The position numbers were made by a program, and so were the translations under genes. Below the pieces are notes generated by a model. It was not told the DNA's origin. It saw only the letters and a list, made by a program, of their open reading frames with translations, and made no database searches. From Jiangella muralis (GTDB lineage Bacteria > Actinomycetota > Actinomycetes > Jiangellales > Jiangellaceae): DNA of 64,000 nt. The stretch is from the NCBI RefSeq assembly GCF_001270745.1, contig NZ_KQ434755.1:102532-166531 (forward strand). Direction: 5' to 3'. Shown piece after piece: positions 7,853 through 15,909 of this stretch (within the stretch, counting starts at the first letter, position 1; each line of letters opens with the position of its first letter).

Positions 7853-8793
7853 GCTTCCTCCAAGGCAGTCGTCCAGGCGTGGTGACAGCGCACTTGGTGC
7901 GCGGGACCGACGAGCGCGGGCTGATCGGTGGCACATTCGTGCGTTGCCAAGGCGCATCTCGGCCGGAACCGGCAACCGGTGGCCGCGGCGTCGTCGGCTC
8001 GCGCGTCGTCGTCGCGGAGCACCGGTCCCGTGGTCCGTCGCTCGACGCTGGGAACGGAGTCGATCAGGGCCCTGGTGTAGGGATGTCCCGGCTTCTCGAA
8101 GAGATCCGCGGTCGGTGCCTGCTCCACGACCTGGCCCCGGTACATCACGATCGTCCGGTGACACAGGTTTCGCACGACCGACAGGTCGTGCGAGATGAAC
8201 AGGACGCCCGCGCCGAGCTCGGTGCTGATCATGCGCAGGAGGTCGAGTACGGCGCCCGCGGCGGAGACGTCCAGCGAGGACACGACCTCGTCCGCGATCA
8301 CGACGTCCGGCTCGGCCGCGAGGGCGCGAGCGACGGCGACGCGCTGGCGTTGCCCGCCCGACAACTTCGCGGGCCGCTCGCCGGCCACCTCGGGCGGGAG
8401 TCCCACCTGGCGCAGCAGGTCCGCCACGGTTTCGTCGGCGATATCGCCGGCCCGCAGACCCGGAGAAGCCGCCCAGGCGAGGGTGCGCGCCACCGTCAGC
8501 CGTGGGTCCAGCGAGGTCCCGGGGTCCTGGAACACCATCTGGATGCGGCGGCGCTCGGCCGAGGACCGGCGAGGTCCCAGCCGGTGGCCGTCGAGGCTGA
8601 TCACACCGGAACCCACGGGCACGGCGCCGACGATCGCACGCGCGATGCTGGTCTTGCCGCATCCGCTCTCGCCGACGAGCCCGACGATCTGGCCTCTGTC
8701 GACGCGGAACGTCACGTCGTCCACCGCGGGGACAGCGGCCCGTCGTTCCCTCCGGGAACCGTAGGTGACGCTCAGCGAGTCAACCTCGAGCAT
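7849..8793 (-). CDS. Oligopeptide-type ABC transporter ATPase (OppF-like)
   Basis: A 314-residue nucleotide-binding subunit with Walker A GESGCGKTS, signature LSGGQRQ, a Walker B region VVIADEVVSSLDV and the C-terminal oligopeptide-ABC extension carrying cysteines (GCRFRPRCALATHEC) typical of Opp/Dpp ATPases. Walker B reads ADEVVSSLD, a common variant of DEPVSALD. It pairs with the second ATPase at 8780. The ATG at 8793 starts the domain (MLEVDSLSVTYG) and overlaps the upstream gene by 14 bases. It energises the importer with the permeases at 9757 and 10608. Confidence 0.93.
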   Translation of the reverse strand: MLEVDSLSVTYGSRRERRAAVPAVDDVTFRVDRGQIVGLVGESGCGKTSIARAIVGAVPVGSGVISLDGHRLGPRRSSAERRRIQMVFQDPGTSLDPRLTVARTLAWAASPGLRAGDIADETVADLLRQVGLPPEVAGERPAKLSGGQRQRVAVARALAAEPDVVIADEVVSSLDVSAAGAVLDLLRMISTELGAGVLFISHDLSVVRNLCHRTIVMYRGQVVEQAPTADLFEKPGHPYTRALIDSVPSVERRTTGPVLRDDDARADDAAATGCRFRPRCALATHECATDQPALVGPAHQVRCHHAWTTALEEA

Positions 8794-9760
8794 GGGTCCA
8801 CTCCCGGCTCGGCGTGTCGTCTTCGTGCACGCAGTCGCTGCGGTGTTCGAGGCTGAGGCCGTCGAGCCCGACGAGTGGGAGGTCGCAGCCCGCGTCGTGG
8901 TGCGGGCAGCGGCTGGCGAATCGGCACCCTTCGACGTACGCCGCCGGGGCCGGTGGCAGGCCCGGGATCGATCTGAACGCTCCACCGGGCGCGGCGTTCG
9001 CCGGCATCGACTCCAGCAGCATCCGCGTGTAGTGATGGCGTGGCCGATCGATGACGTCCTCGGTGGATCCGGTCTCCACGATCCGGCCCGCGTACATCAC
9101 CGCAACGCGGTCCGCGACCTGCCTGATCACACCCATGTCGTGGCTCACGAACACCATCGCGAGCTCTCGGGCGTCCATCCGTTCCCGGAGCAGGCGCAGG
9201 ATCCGGGCCTGGGTGCTGACGTCCAGCGCGGTCGTCGGCTCGTCGCACAGGAGCACGGCCGGTGCCGTGGCGAGCGCGAGCGCGATGGCCGTCCGCTGCC
9301 GCAGTCCGCCGCTGAGCTGGTGGGGAAACGCGTTCATGTGGACCTCCGGGTGCGAGATCCCGACCTCGGACAGCAGGAGCAGCGCCGCCTCCCGCGCGCT
9401 CCGGGCATCATGCCCAGCAGCACGGCGCAGGACACGCACGAGGTACGAGCCGACACGCATGGACGGGTTCAGGGACGTCGCAGAGTCTTGGAACACCATC
9501 GCGACTCCCGGAGGCGGTGTGCCGTCTCCCAGCACCTCTCGCCCCGCCACGCGCAGCGCCGACAGGTCGCGCTCCACTCCCAGGGGCACCAGGCCCATCA
9601 CACTCCGCAGGGTCAGCGACTTCCCACACCCCGACTCACCGACGATGCCCAGGCAGCGGCCCGCCTCGATGCCCAAGGTGATGCCGTCGACCAGTACGAC
9701 CTGCCCGTCCTCGTGCGACAGCCGGACAGTGAGTTCGGACACCTCCAGACCCGTGGTCAT
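8780..9760 (-). CDS. Oligopeptide-type ABC transporter ATPase (OppD-like)
   Basis: A 326-residue ATPase with Walker A GESGCGKSLT, signature QLSGGLRQR, Walker [14 protein letters not shown] and H-loop FVSHDMG, followed by the Opp C-terminal extension with a CRFASRCPHH cysteine motif. That extension holds an Fe-S cluster in some Opp ATPases. Start and stop overlap its neighbours (ATGA with the permease at 9757-9760), so expression is coupled. It works with the OppF-like partner at 7849. Confidence 0.93.
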   Translation of the reverse strand: MTTGLEVSELTVRLSHEDGQVVLVDGITLGIEAGRCLGIVGESGCGKSLTLRSVMGLVPLGVERDLSALRVAGREVLGDGTPPPGVAMVFQDSATSLNPSMRVGSYLVRVLRRAAGHDARSAREAALLLLSEVGISHPEVHMNAFPHQLSGGLRQRTAIALALATAPAVLLCDEPTTALDVSTQARILRLLRERMDARELAMVFVSHDMGVIRQVADRVAVMYAGRIVETGSTEDVIDRPRHHYTRMLLESMPANAAPGGAFRSIPGLPPAPAAYVEGCRFASRCPHHDAGCDLPLVGLDGLSLEHRSDCVHEDDTPSREWTHARG

Positions 9761-10608
9761 CGTCGCCTCTCTCTCATCGCGTCGCCGATGGACGCCATCG
9801 ACAAGCCGAGGAGCACGAGCGCGACGCCCGGGAACAGGCCCAGCCAGAGGTTGGTCTGTATGTAGAGGCGCGCGTCGGCGATCATCGCGCCGAGCTCGGG
9901 GGTTTCCTGGGAGACACCGAGGCCGAAGAACGACAGGCCGGCGATGATCTGTAGTGCCATTCCCATGTCCGTGACGAAGTACGCCATGAGCTGGGCTCTG
10001 CTGTTGGGGATCACATGGCGGAAGAACACGAGCATCCTGGGTGTGCCCGACAGATACGCGGCGAGGACGTAATTGTCCTCCCGTACCCGGCGCACCTCGG
10101 TGCGAGCGATGCGGGCGTAGACGATCCAGCCCATGAGGGTGAACGCGATCAGCAGACTGCTCGCTCCGTTCCCGAGGACGGCGACGAGCGCCACGAGCAG
10201 CACGTACGCCGGCATTCCCTGGAACACGTCCAAGGCCCATCGCACCCCCGTGTCGAAGATCCCGCCCACATAAGCCGCGGCGCCGCCGATCAACCCCCCG
10301 AGGAGGAGCGGGATCCCGGCTGCTGGCACGACCAGCGCCAGGTCAGTGCGCAGGGCGTACATCATCCGGGACAGCACGTCGCGACCGAGCGGGTCCGTCC
10401 CGAACCAGTGCTCAACCGATGGTGCCTGGTTGATCGCCGTCAAGTTCTGTTCGCCCGGGGGGTACGGCGCCAGCCAGGGTGCGAGCAGCGCGGCGGCCAC
10501 CGCTGCAGAGATGATCACGACGCCGAAGGGCCACAGACGCACCCTCCGGGACCTCTCACGCGAGCGATGGGTGAGCCTTGCTTCCGGGGCGACGAGGAGG
10601 CCGGCCAT
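9757..10608 (-). CDS. ABC transporter permease (OppC/DppC-like)
   Basis: A 283-residue inner-membrane subunit with about six transmembrane helices. The N-terminal block PSVEHWFGTDPLGRDVLSRM is the OppC_N hallmark, and the EAA-type loop lies around ARTEVRRVREDNYVLAAYLS. It starts at ATG 10608, sharing one base with the stop of the preceding permease gene (TGATG). An upstream in-frame extension overlaps that gene and is rejected. It forms the channel with the OppB-like subunit. Confidence 0.93.
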   Translation of the reverse strand: MAGLLVAPEARLTHRSRERSRRVRLWPFGVVIISAAVAAALLAPWLAPYPPGEQNLTAINQAPSVEHWFGTDPLGRDVLSRMMYALRTDLALVVPAAGIPLLLGGLIGGAAAYVGGIFDTGVRWALDVFQGMPAYVLLVALVAVLGNGASSLLIAFTLMGWIVYARIARTEVRRVREDNYVLAAYLSGTPRMLVFFRHVIPNSRAQLMAYFVTDMGMALQIIAGLSFFGLGVSQETPELGAMIADARLYIQTNLWLGLFPGVALVLLGLSMASIGDAMRERRR

Positions 10609-11552
10609 CAGTCCCACCGCGTCCGTGGATCGAGCACCGCGACGGCGACATCGCCGGCGGCGTTGACGAGGATGATCGCGGCTCCGAGGACGAGCGTGAG
10701 GCCCTGCACCACCGCGAAGTCGCGGCTGGCGGCTGCTTCGAGCAGCGCCGACCCGAGTCCCGGCAGCGCGAACACCTGCTCGACCACGACGGCGCCGAAC
10801 AGGAGACTGCCGGCCTGCAGGGCGAGCAGCGTGACGGTGGGCGGCAGGGCGTTGCGCAGCAGGTGGTGCAGGAACAGCGACCATCCCGAGAATCTCAGGG
10901 ATCGTGCCGTGGTGACGAAGTCAGACGCCAAGATGCCGCCGATGCTCGTGGCCACGCTGCGCGCGACCCACGGGGCGGCGACCAGCCCGACGGTGAGACA
11001 AGGCAGGATCATGGAACGTATCCAGCCGGTCACCCCCGGCTCGAGACCCCCGACGGGGAGCACGCCCCATCGGAGGCCTACCAGGATCGAGAGCATCAGG
11101 CCCAGCCAGAACGCGGGCACGTTGACCACGGCGATGAGCACAGCCGAAGCGGCGTCCGCATCCGCCCGTCCCCGTCTGAGCGCCAGGTACCAGCCGAGCG
11201 GGATACCGATCAGGAAGGTGGTCGCCACGGCCCCGATGGCGATCGACAACGTCACCGGCGCGCGCTGCACGATGAGCTCGGCCACCGGTTGGTGGGTCCG
11301 GTTCGATACGCCGAGTTGACCCTGGGTCACGTCCTCGAGGAACGACGCGAACGCGACCGGGAGCGGTTCGTCGAAACCGAGGCGATCGCGCACCTCCTCG
11401 ACCTGTGCCTCGGTTGCCCGGGGTCCCGCGATCGACCGCGCCGGGTCGCCCGGCAGGATCGCGCGCAGTGCGAACACGGTCAACAGCAGGAGGAGGAGTA
11501 CAGGCAGAACCTGTGCCAGCCTCCGCAGCGCCAGTTGGGCTCGTCCCGACAT
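10608..11552 (-). CDS. ABC transporter permease (OppB/DppB-like)
   Basis: A 314-residue permease with an N-terminal helix (VLPVLLLLLLTVFALR), the GDPAR segment typical of OppB, about six helices and a C-terminal LDPRTRWD tail. Length is normal. Start ATG 11552 overlaps the stop of the binding-protein gene by one base (TGATG). It makes the heterodimeric channel with the product of 9757-10608. Confidence 0.93.
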   Translation of the reverse strand: MSGRAQLALRRLAQVLPVLLLLLLTVFALRAILPGDPARSIAGPRATEAQVEEVRDRLGFDEPLPVAFASFLEDVTQGQLGVSNRTHQPVAELIVQRAPVTLSIAIGAVATTFLIGIPLGWYLALRRGRADADAASAVLIAVVNVPAFWLGLMLSILVGLRWGVLPVGGLEPGVTGWIRSMILPCLTVGLVAAPWVARSVATSIGGILASDFVTTARSLRFSGWSLFLHHLLRNALPPTVTLLALQAGSLLFGAVVVEQVFALPGLGSALLEAAASRDFAVVQGLTLVLGAAIILVNAAGDVAVAVLDPRTRWD

Positions 11553-13102
11553 CACTGACCTGAACGCCAGAGCTGGTCCGCCGGATACATGAGGTAGGAC
11601 GTCGCAGCGAAGCCGTGGATCTCCGGCCCCAGCGCAACGATGCGGTCGGGGTTGGCGATCGGGACGTACGGCTGCTCTTCCGCCCACCACTGCTCGAGGC
11701 GCTGGGTGGCCGCGACTCCGCTCGCCTGGTCGGTCGCCGCGTCGAGGTCCGCGAACCCGTTGTTGATCGTCGCGGTGGCTTCCTCGTCCAGCCCGGGGAT
11801 CATGTAGGGCATCAGGCTGAACACGTCACCGACGCTCGGGGACACGCTGCTCATGTCGGCGATGTTGAGGTGGTACTCACCGTTCATCAGGAGGTCGTTC
11901 ATCACTTCGAGCTCGACCGGCTGCAGGGCAATGTTGATACCGACGTCCTCGAGCATCTGTTCGACGATCTGACTCCCTCGGTTGAGCACGGGGTTGTCGC
12001 CCGGTGCGAGCATGACGATCTCCTCGCCGTCGTAGCCCGACTCCGCGAGCTCGGCACGAGCCCGCTCCGGGTCGAAGGAGTAGTCGTCGCACTCGCATGC
12101 CGCCGAGCCCTCGACACCCTGTGGCAGAGCGGCGCCCGCCACCTCGGCGAAGCCGCGGTAGACAGCGTCGACGTAGGCGTCACGGTCGATCGCGAACGAC
12201 ACCGCGCGCCGGAACCGGACGTCGTCGGTGGGGGAGCGTTGGAGGTTGAACCACGCACTCTGCACCGTCGACGCCGGGTGGACGACGTACCTGTCCGATT
12301 CGGGAATGACGTCCGCGACGTCGGCGGGCACCGCCTCGATCACATCGATGTCGCCACGCTGGTACTGAAGCAGTCTCTGGTTCGCGTCGGCGACGATCTC
12401 GTAGGTGATCGAGTCCAGGTAGGGGCGCTCGTCGTCGTAGTAGTGCGGGTTCCTGACCATCGTCAGCGTCTGGCCGGGCTTGTACTCGTCGACCATGAAC
12501 GGGCCGGCACCCACCGGCGAGGCGTAGAAGTCCTCACGCGTGCGTCCACCGAAATCCTTGGGGACGATCACCGACGCGCCTGCGCCGATCCAGCTGAGCG
12601 TCACCGAACTCGGCTGCTTCAGCTCGATGGCGACTGAGTCGTCGCTCAGCGCCGTGGCTCCGGTGATGCTGGCGTACAGCGGGCCGTACCCGACGTTCTG
12701 CTGCCACTGCTCGACAGAAAAGACCACGTCAGCGGCCGTGACCGGGGATCCGTCGCTGAAGGTCGCACCGTCGCGCAGGTGGAACGTGATGGTGCGACCG
12801 GACTCCTCGACCTCCCATTCCTCCGCCAGCCCGCCGGACACGCCGGAGGGTGCTTCGGGATCGGGCCGCAACAGGCCCTCCATGACCATCGGCAGTGTCT
12901 GCAGGCTCTGGACCGTGAACGCCGTGTCGGGGTCCCAGCTGCCGATGTCCGCGGCGCGGGCGATCGTGACGCTGCCGCCGCGTACCGGTTCAGCGGCCTC
13001 TTCGTCGTTCCTGGATGTCGTGGACGCTGACGAGCAGGCCGCAAGAACGGTCGCGCCGAGCAAGGCGCCGACGGCCAGCCTCGTCGAGTTCGAGTACCGC
13101 AT
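11552..13102 (-). CDS. ABC transporter substrate-binding lipoprotein (SBP_bac_5 family)
   Basis: A 516-residue lipoprotein. The signal peptide ends in the lipobox LAAC with the lipid-modified Cys23. The mature part has the family-5 hallmark GLAEEWEVEESGRTITFHLR, then DGSPVTAADVVFS, found in peptide, nickel and oligosaccharide binding proteins. It is anchored outside the membrane and hands substrate to the permeases. In this locus, next to an amidase, oligopeptidase and M20 peptidase, a peptide- or amide-like ligand is likely but not proved. It lies 60 bp downstream of the amidohydrolase gene in the same operon. Confidence 0.93.
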   Translation of the reverse strand: MRYSNSTRLAVGALLGATVLAACSSASTTSRNDEEAAEPVRGGSVTIARAADIGSWDPDTAFTVQSLQTLPMVMEGLLRPDPEAPSGVSGGLAEEWEVEESGRTITFHLRDGATFSDGSPVTAADVVFSVEQWQQNVGYGPLYASITGATALSDDSVAIELKQPSSVTLSWIGAGASVIVPKDFGGRTREDFYASPVGAGPFMVDEYKPGQTLTMVRNPHYYDDERPYLDSITYEIVADANQRLLQYQRGDIDVIEAVPADVADVIPESDRYVVHPASTVQSAWFNLQRSPTDDVRFRRAVSFAIDRDAYVDAVYRGFAEVAGAALPQGVEGSAACECDDYSFDPERARAELAESGYDGEEIVMLAPGDNPVLNRGSQIVEQMLEDVGINIALQPVELEVMNDLLMNGEYHLNIADMSSVSPSVGDVFSLMPYMIPGLDEEATATINNGFADLDAATDQASGVAATQRLEQWWAEEQPYVPIANPDRIVALGPEIHGFAATSYLMYPADQLWRSGQ

Positions 13103-13162
13103 GTCGATCGTTCTCCTCGTCTGTGCCGGTGTGATCGAAGAGAGCCGGAAGGGACGGGCGCC

Positions 13163-14017
13163 CTAGTCCTTCCAGAACAGGCGCCGTGCGTTCTCGCCCA
13201 TCAGGGCCGCTGTCACCGTCGCCGGCAGGTCGATGTCGGACCACTCACGCACGACCCGCTGGATCGGCATGACCGGCCAGTCGGAGGCGAACAGCACCTG
13301 CCCCGCCAGCAACGAGGGGAGGTAGCTGCGCACGACGTCCCACCCGGTGCCCGGACGGTCGATGTACTTCGGAGCCAGCCCGCCGAACTCGAGATGCACC
13401 GTGGGGTGCCGACGCGCGACGGCGCACAGCTCCGCGGCCCACGGCCACCCGGCGTGGCAGGCCACGAGCTGCAGGTCCGGGAAGTCGCACGCGACCTGGT
13501 CGAGGAGTTCGGGGCGCTCGTGGCGCATCGGGTGCATCCGGGAGTAGTTGATGCCCGTGTGGATCGCGACGACCAGGCCCAGCTCCTCTGCGCGGGCGTA
13601 GCTGGGGTACAGCCGCCGGTCGTCGATGGAGAGCCCGAAGAAGGCAGGTTGCACGTTGACGCCGACCAGACCCATGCGATGGATCGCGTCGACCTGCCGG
13701 GCCGCGACCGTCGGCCGCTCCGGCGGCATCGTGAGGGTGCCGACGCCGACGAACACGTCGCGGTGTGCCTCGACCATCTCCGCTGTCGCGTCGTTGAGCT
13801 GCTCGGCGTCGAATCCGCCCTCGTACTCGGCATGCAGGACGGCCTGGGACACGCCGGCGTCGGCGAGGTCGGTCAGCAGTCTGTGCCGGGTGCCGTTCTC
13901 GGACTTCGCGCTCAGGTCGAGGACGCGGTCGTACTGCTCCAGCAGCCGTGCCGGCGTACCGCCCACGGTCGGTTTCCGGCACTCGAATGGAAGCCTGACG
14001 CGCGCATCGATGAGCAT
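13163..14017 (-). CDS. Amidohydrolase (Amidohydro_2) family protein with altered HxH motif
   Basis: A 284-residue TIM-barrel hydrolase of the amidohydrolase-2 group. Later active-site residues are kept: His in VVAIHTGINYS, His in LVACHAGWPW and Asp in LFASDWPVMP. The N-terminal metal-binding HxH, normally DxHxH right after the start, reads DARVRLP, so both histidines are arginine. Some family members work without metal, so it may be an atypical hydrolase or decarboxylase. It is the first gene of the ABC operon, with a strong GGAGGA site upstream of ATG 14017. It is divergent from a phosphotriesterase-like gene across a 100-bp regulatory gap. Confidence 0.82.
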   Translation of the reverse strand: MLIDARVRLPFECRKPTVGGTPARLLEQYDRVLDLSAKSENGTRHRLLTDLADAGVSQAVLHAEYEGGFDAEQLNDATAEMVEAHRDVFVGVGTLTMPPERPTVAARQVDAIHRMGLVGVNVQPAFFGLSIDDRRLYPSYARAEELGLVVAIHTGINYSRMHPMRHERPELLDQVACDFPDLQLVACHAGWPWAAELCAVARRHPTVHLEFGGLAPKYIDRPGTGWDVVRSYLPSLLAGQVLFASDWPVMPIQRVVREWSDIDLPATVTAALMGENARRLFWKD

Positions 14018-14040
14018 TCAAGTCCTCCGAATTTGATCGA

Positions 14041-14105
14041 TCGTTCGACACAGGGTCCGCCCGGGAGCTGATAATGTCAAGACCTGAAGTTGGCCATTCG
14101 TTCGA
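14041..14105. promoter_or_regulatory. Divergent control region with two TCGTTCGA repeats
   Basis: The gap between the amidohydrolase and phosphotriesterase-like genes carries TCGTTCGA at 14041-14048 and again at 14098-14105, each a TCG-TT-CGA near-palindrome. A good -10 GATAAT lies at 14070-14075 on the plus strand between them, with a weak TCGACA 19 bp upstream. The TetR protein encoded at 15194 is the obvious candidate to bind here; this is inference. Confidence 0.4.
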
Positions 14106-14117
14106 TGAAGGTTGAGC

Positions 14118-15197
14118 ATGAGCGAACCGGTGCAGAGGGTCCTCCGCACAGTCCTGGGCGACATCCCCGTCGCGGCCGCAGGACACATCCAGCCGCACGA
14201 GCACGTCCTCTGCGACATGAGCGGCCTCGTCGACCCGGCGAACCCGAACGCTCGCGACTGGCACACCCTGCCCGCGACGGTTCGCGAGGCGATCGACCTC
14301 CCGGTCCGGCCCGACACCTACGACGCGATCAAGCGATCCGTCCTCAACCGGGACAACCTGCGCCTGTGCTCCGAGGAAGACGCGATCTCGGAGCTCATGG
14401 AGTACGTCGGCCTGGGCGGCGGCACCATGGTCGACTCCTCCACGATCGGCCTCGGGCGCGACCCGCTCGGCCTGGCCCGGGTCTCACGACGCACCGGCGT
14501 CCACATCGTGATGGGCTCCGGCTACTACGTGCACGCGTTGCACCCGCGCCATGTGGCCGGGGCGACGGTCGACGATCTCACCGAGGAGATCAGCGCGGAC
14601 GTCACCGTAGGGATCGACGGCGTCCGAGCGGGCCTCATCGGGGAGATCGGACTCAGCTCCCCCCTGCATCCCGACGAGGCGAAGGTGCTCGAAGCGGCGC
14701 TGCAGGCGCAGTCGCACACCGGAGCGGCAGTGCAGATCCACCCAGGCCGTGCCACGACAGCCCCGTTGGAGGCGATGTCGCTGGTGGAGCAGTTCGGGGC
14801 CGATCCCAGCCGCGTGATCATGTCTCATCTCGATCGCACCATCTGGCACGCCGATGACTTCCTCGCCCTGGCCCGCACCGGCTGCTATCTCGAGTTCGAC
14901 CTGTTCGGGCAGGAGTCGAGCTATTACGCCTTCAACCCAGACGCCCGCCGGCCCAATGACCGGACCCGCGTCGAATGGCTGACCACGCTCGCCGCGGAGG
15001 GGTACGCCGACCGGCTGCTGGTGTCTCAGGACATCTGCCAGAAGGTCTACCTGCGGCGCTACGGTGGACCGGGGTACGGCCACATCCTCCGGTCGGTGCT
15101 CGGCCTCATGCGCAGCTGCGGATGGCGGGACGAGGACATCGAGCAAGTCACCCATCACAACCCCGCAACAGCACTGGGAATCCAGGAGGTCCGGTGA
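14118..15197 (+). CDS. Phosphotriesterase-family metal-dependent hydrolase
   Basis: A 359-residue TIM-barrel hydrolase of the PTE family. Metal ligands appear in order: His27-Glu-His29 (QPHEHVLCD), a bridging Glu in LIGEIGLSS where classical PTE has a carboxylated Lys, His in VQIHPGR, His in IMSHLDRT and Asp in VSQDICQK. Bacterial members are mostly lactonases or esterases rather than organophosphate hydrolases. ATG 14118 is preferred over TTG 14112 because of GAAGG upstream. The stop overlaps the start of the TetR gene (GTGA). It heads an operon with TetR and acyl-CoA synthetase genes, suggesting lactone or ester opening followed by CoA activation. Confidence 0.88.
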   Translation: MSEPVQRVLRTVLGDIPVAAAGHIQPHEHVLCDMSGLVDPANPNARDWHTLPATVREAIDLPVRPDTYDAIKRSVLNRDNLRLCSEEDAISELMEYVGLGGGTMVDSSTIGLGRDPLGLARVSRRTGVHIVMGSGYYVHALHPRHVAGATVDDLTEEISADVTVGIDGVRAGLIGEIGLSSPLHPDEAKVLEAALQAQSHTGAAVQIHPGRATTAPLEAMSLVEQFGADPSRVIMSHLDRTIWHADDFLALARTGCYLEFDLFGQESSYYAFNPDARRPNDRTRVEWLTTLAAEGYADRLLVSQDICQKVYLRRYGGPGYGHILRSVLGLMRSCGWRDEDIEQVTHHNPATALGIQEVR

Positions 15198-15904
15198 GCA
15201 CAGCCGCCGCACGAGGCAAGACCCCGACACGACAGACGCGCGGCAAGCGGACCGAGCAGGAGATCTTGAGCGCCGCGACCTGGCTTCTGTCGGAGCGGGG
15301 CTTTCATGGCACCGGCATCCGCGACATCGCCGACGCCGCGCAGGTCGCGGTCTCCGCCATGTACTACTACGCCGCGTCCAAGCAGCAGCTGCTGGAACAG
15401 ATCATGACCGACTCCCTCGACATCCTCGCTGCGAGCGCCCGCAAGGCAACCGCCGATCTCGAGGACCCCGCCGCCAAGCTGGTGACGGTCATCGGCACGC
15501 ACGTGCTGTTCCACACCACCAACCCGCGGTCCGCCCGAGTCACCGACCAGGACTTCCCGGCCTTGACCGGCGCCCTGCGCACGCGCATCCTCGCACGGCG
15601 TGACGACTACGAGTCCGTGTGGAGAGACATCATCGAGGACGGCGTCCGGCAGGGGACGTTCGCCGACCGCGGATCGCTGGCGCGGCTCGCGTTGTTGCAG
15701 ATGACCACCGGTGTCGCCCAGTGGTACCGGCCGCGTGGGGGCTTGACGGCCGAAGAGGTCTGGCAGCAGTTCGCGGTGATGTCACTGGCCATGCTCGGCT
15801 CGAACCGGATGGTGGACGACCTGGAGATTCCTACGGCGGCGACACTCTCGGCGCTCGTCCAGCTCTCCAGCGAACCACGTCGGCGACCGCCCGGGCTCCG
15901 GTGA
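15194..15904 (+). CDS. TetR/AcrR family regulator
   Basis: A 236-residue regulator with the HTH at about residues 25-70 (GFHGTGIRDIADAAQVAVSA, then MYYYAASKQQLLEQI). The MYYY-x-SK block resembles KstR2/FadR-type TetR proteins, which often sense acyl-CoA esters; with an acyl-CoA synthetase directly downstream, an acyl-CoA effector is plausible. The GTG at 15194 has an AGGAGGT ribosome site and overlaps the previous stop by 4 bases. Likely targets are the divergent region at 14018-14117 and perhaps the related site at 3842. Confidence 0.9.
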   Translation: MSTAAARGKTPTRQTRGKRTEQEILSAATWLLSERGFHGTGIRDIADAAQVAVSAMYYYAASKQQLLEQIMTDSLDILAASARKATADLEDPAAKLVTVIGTHVLFHTTNPRSARVTDQDFPALTGALRTRILARRDDYESVWRDIIEDGVRQGTFADRGSLARLALLQMTTGVAQWYRPRGGLTAEEVWQQFAVMSLAMLGSNRMVDDLEIPTAATLSALVQLSSEPRRRPPGLR

Positions 15905-15909
15905 CACCG

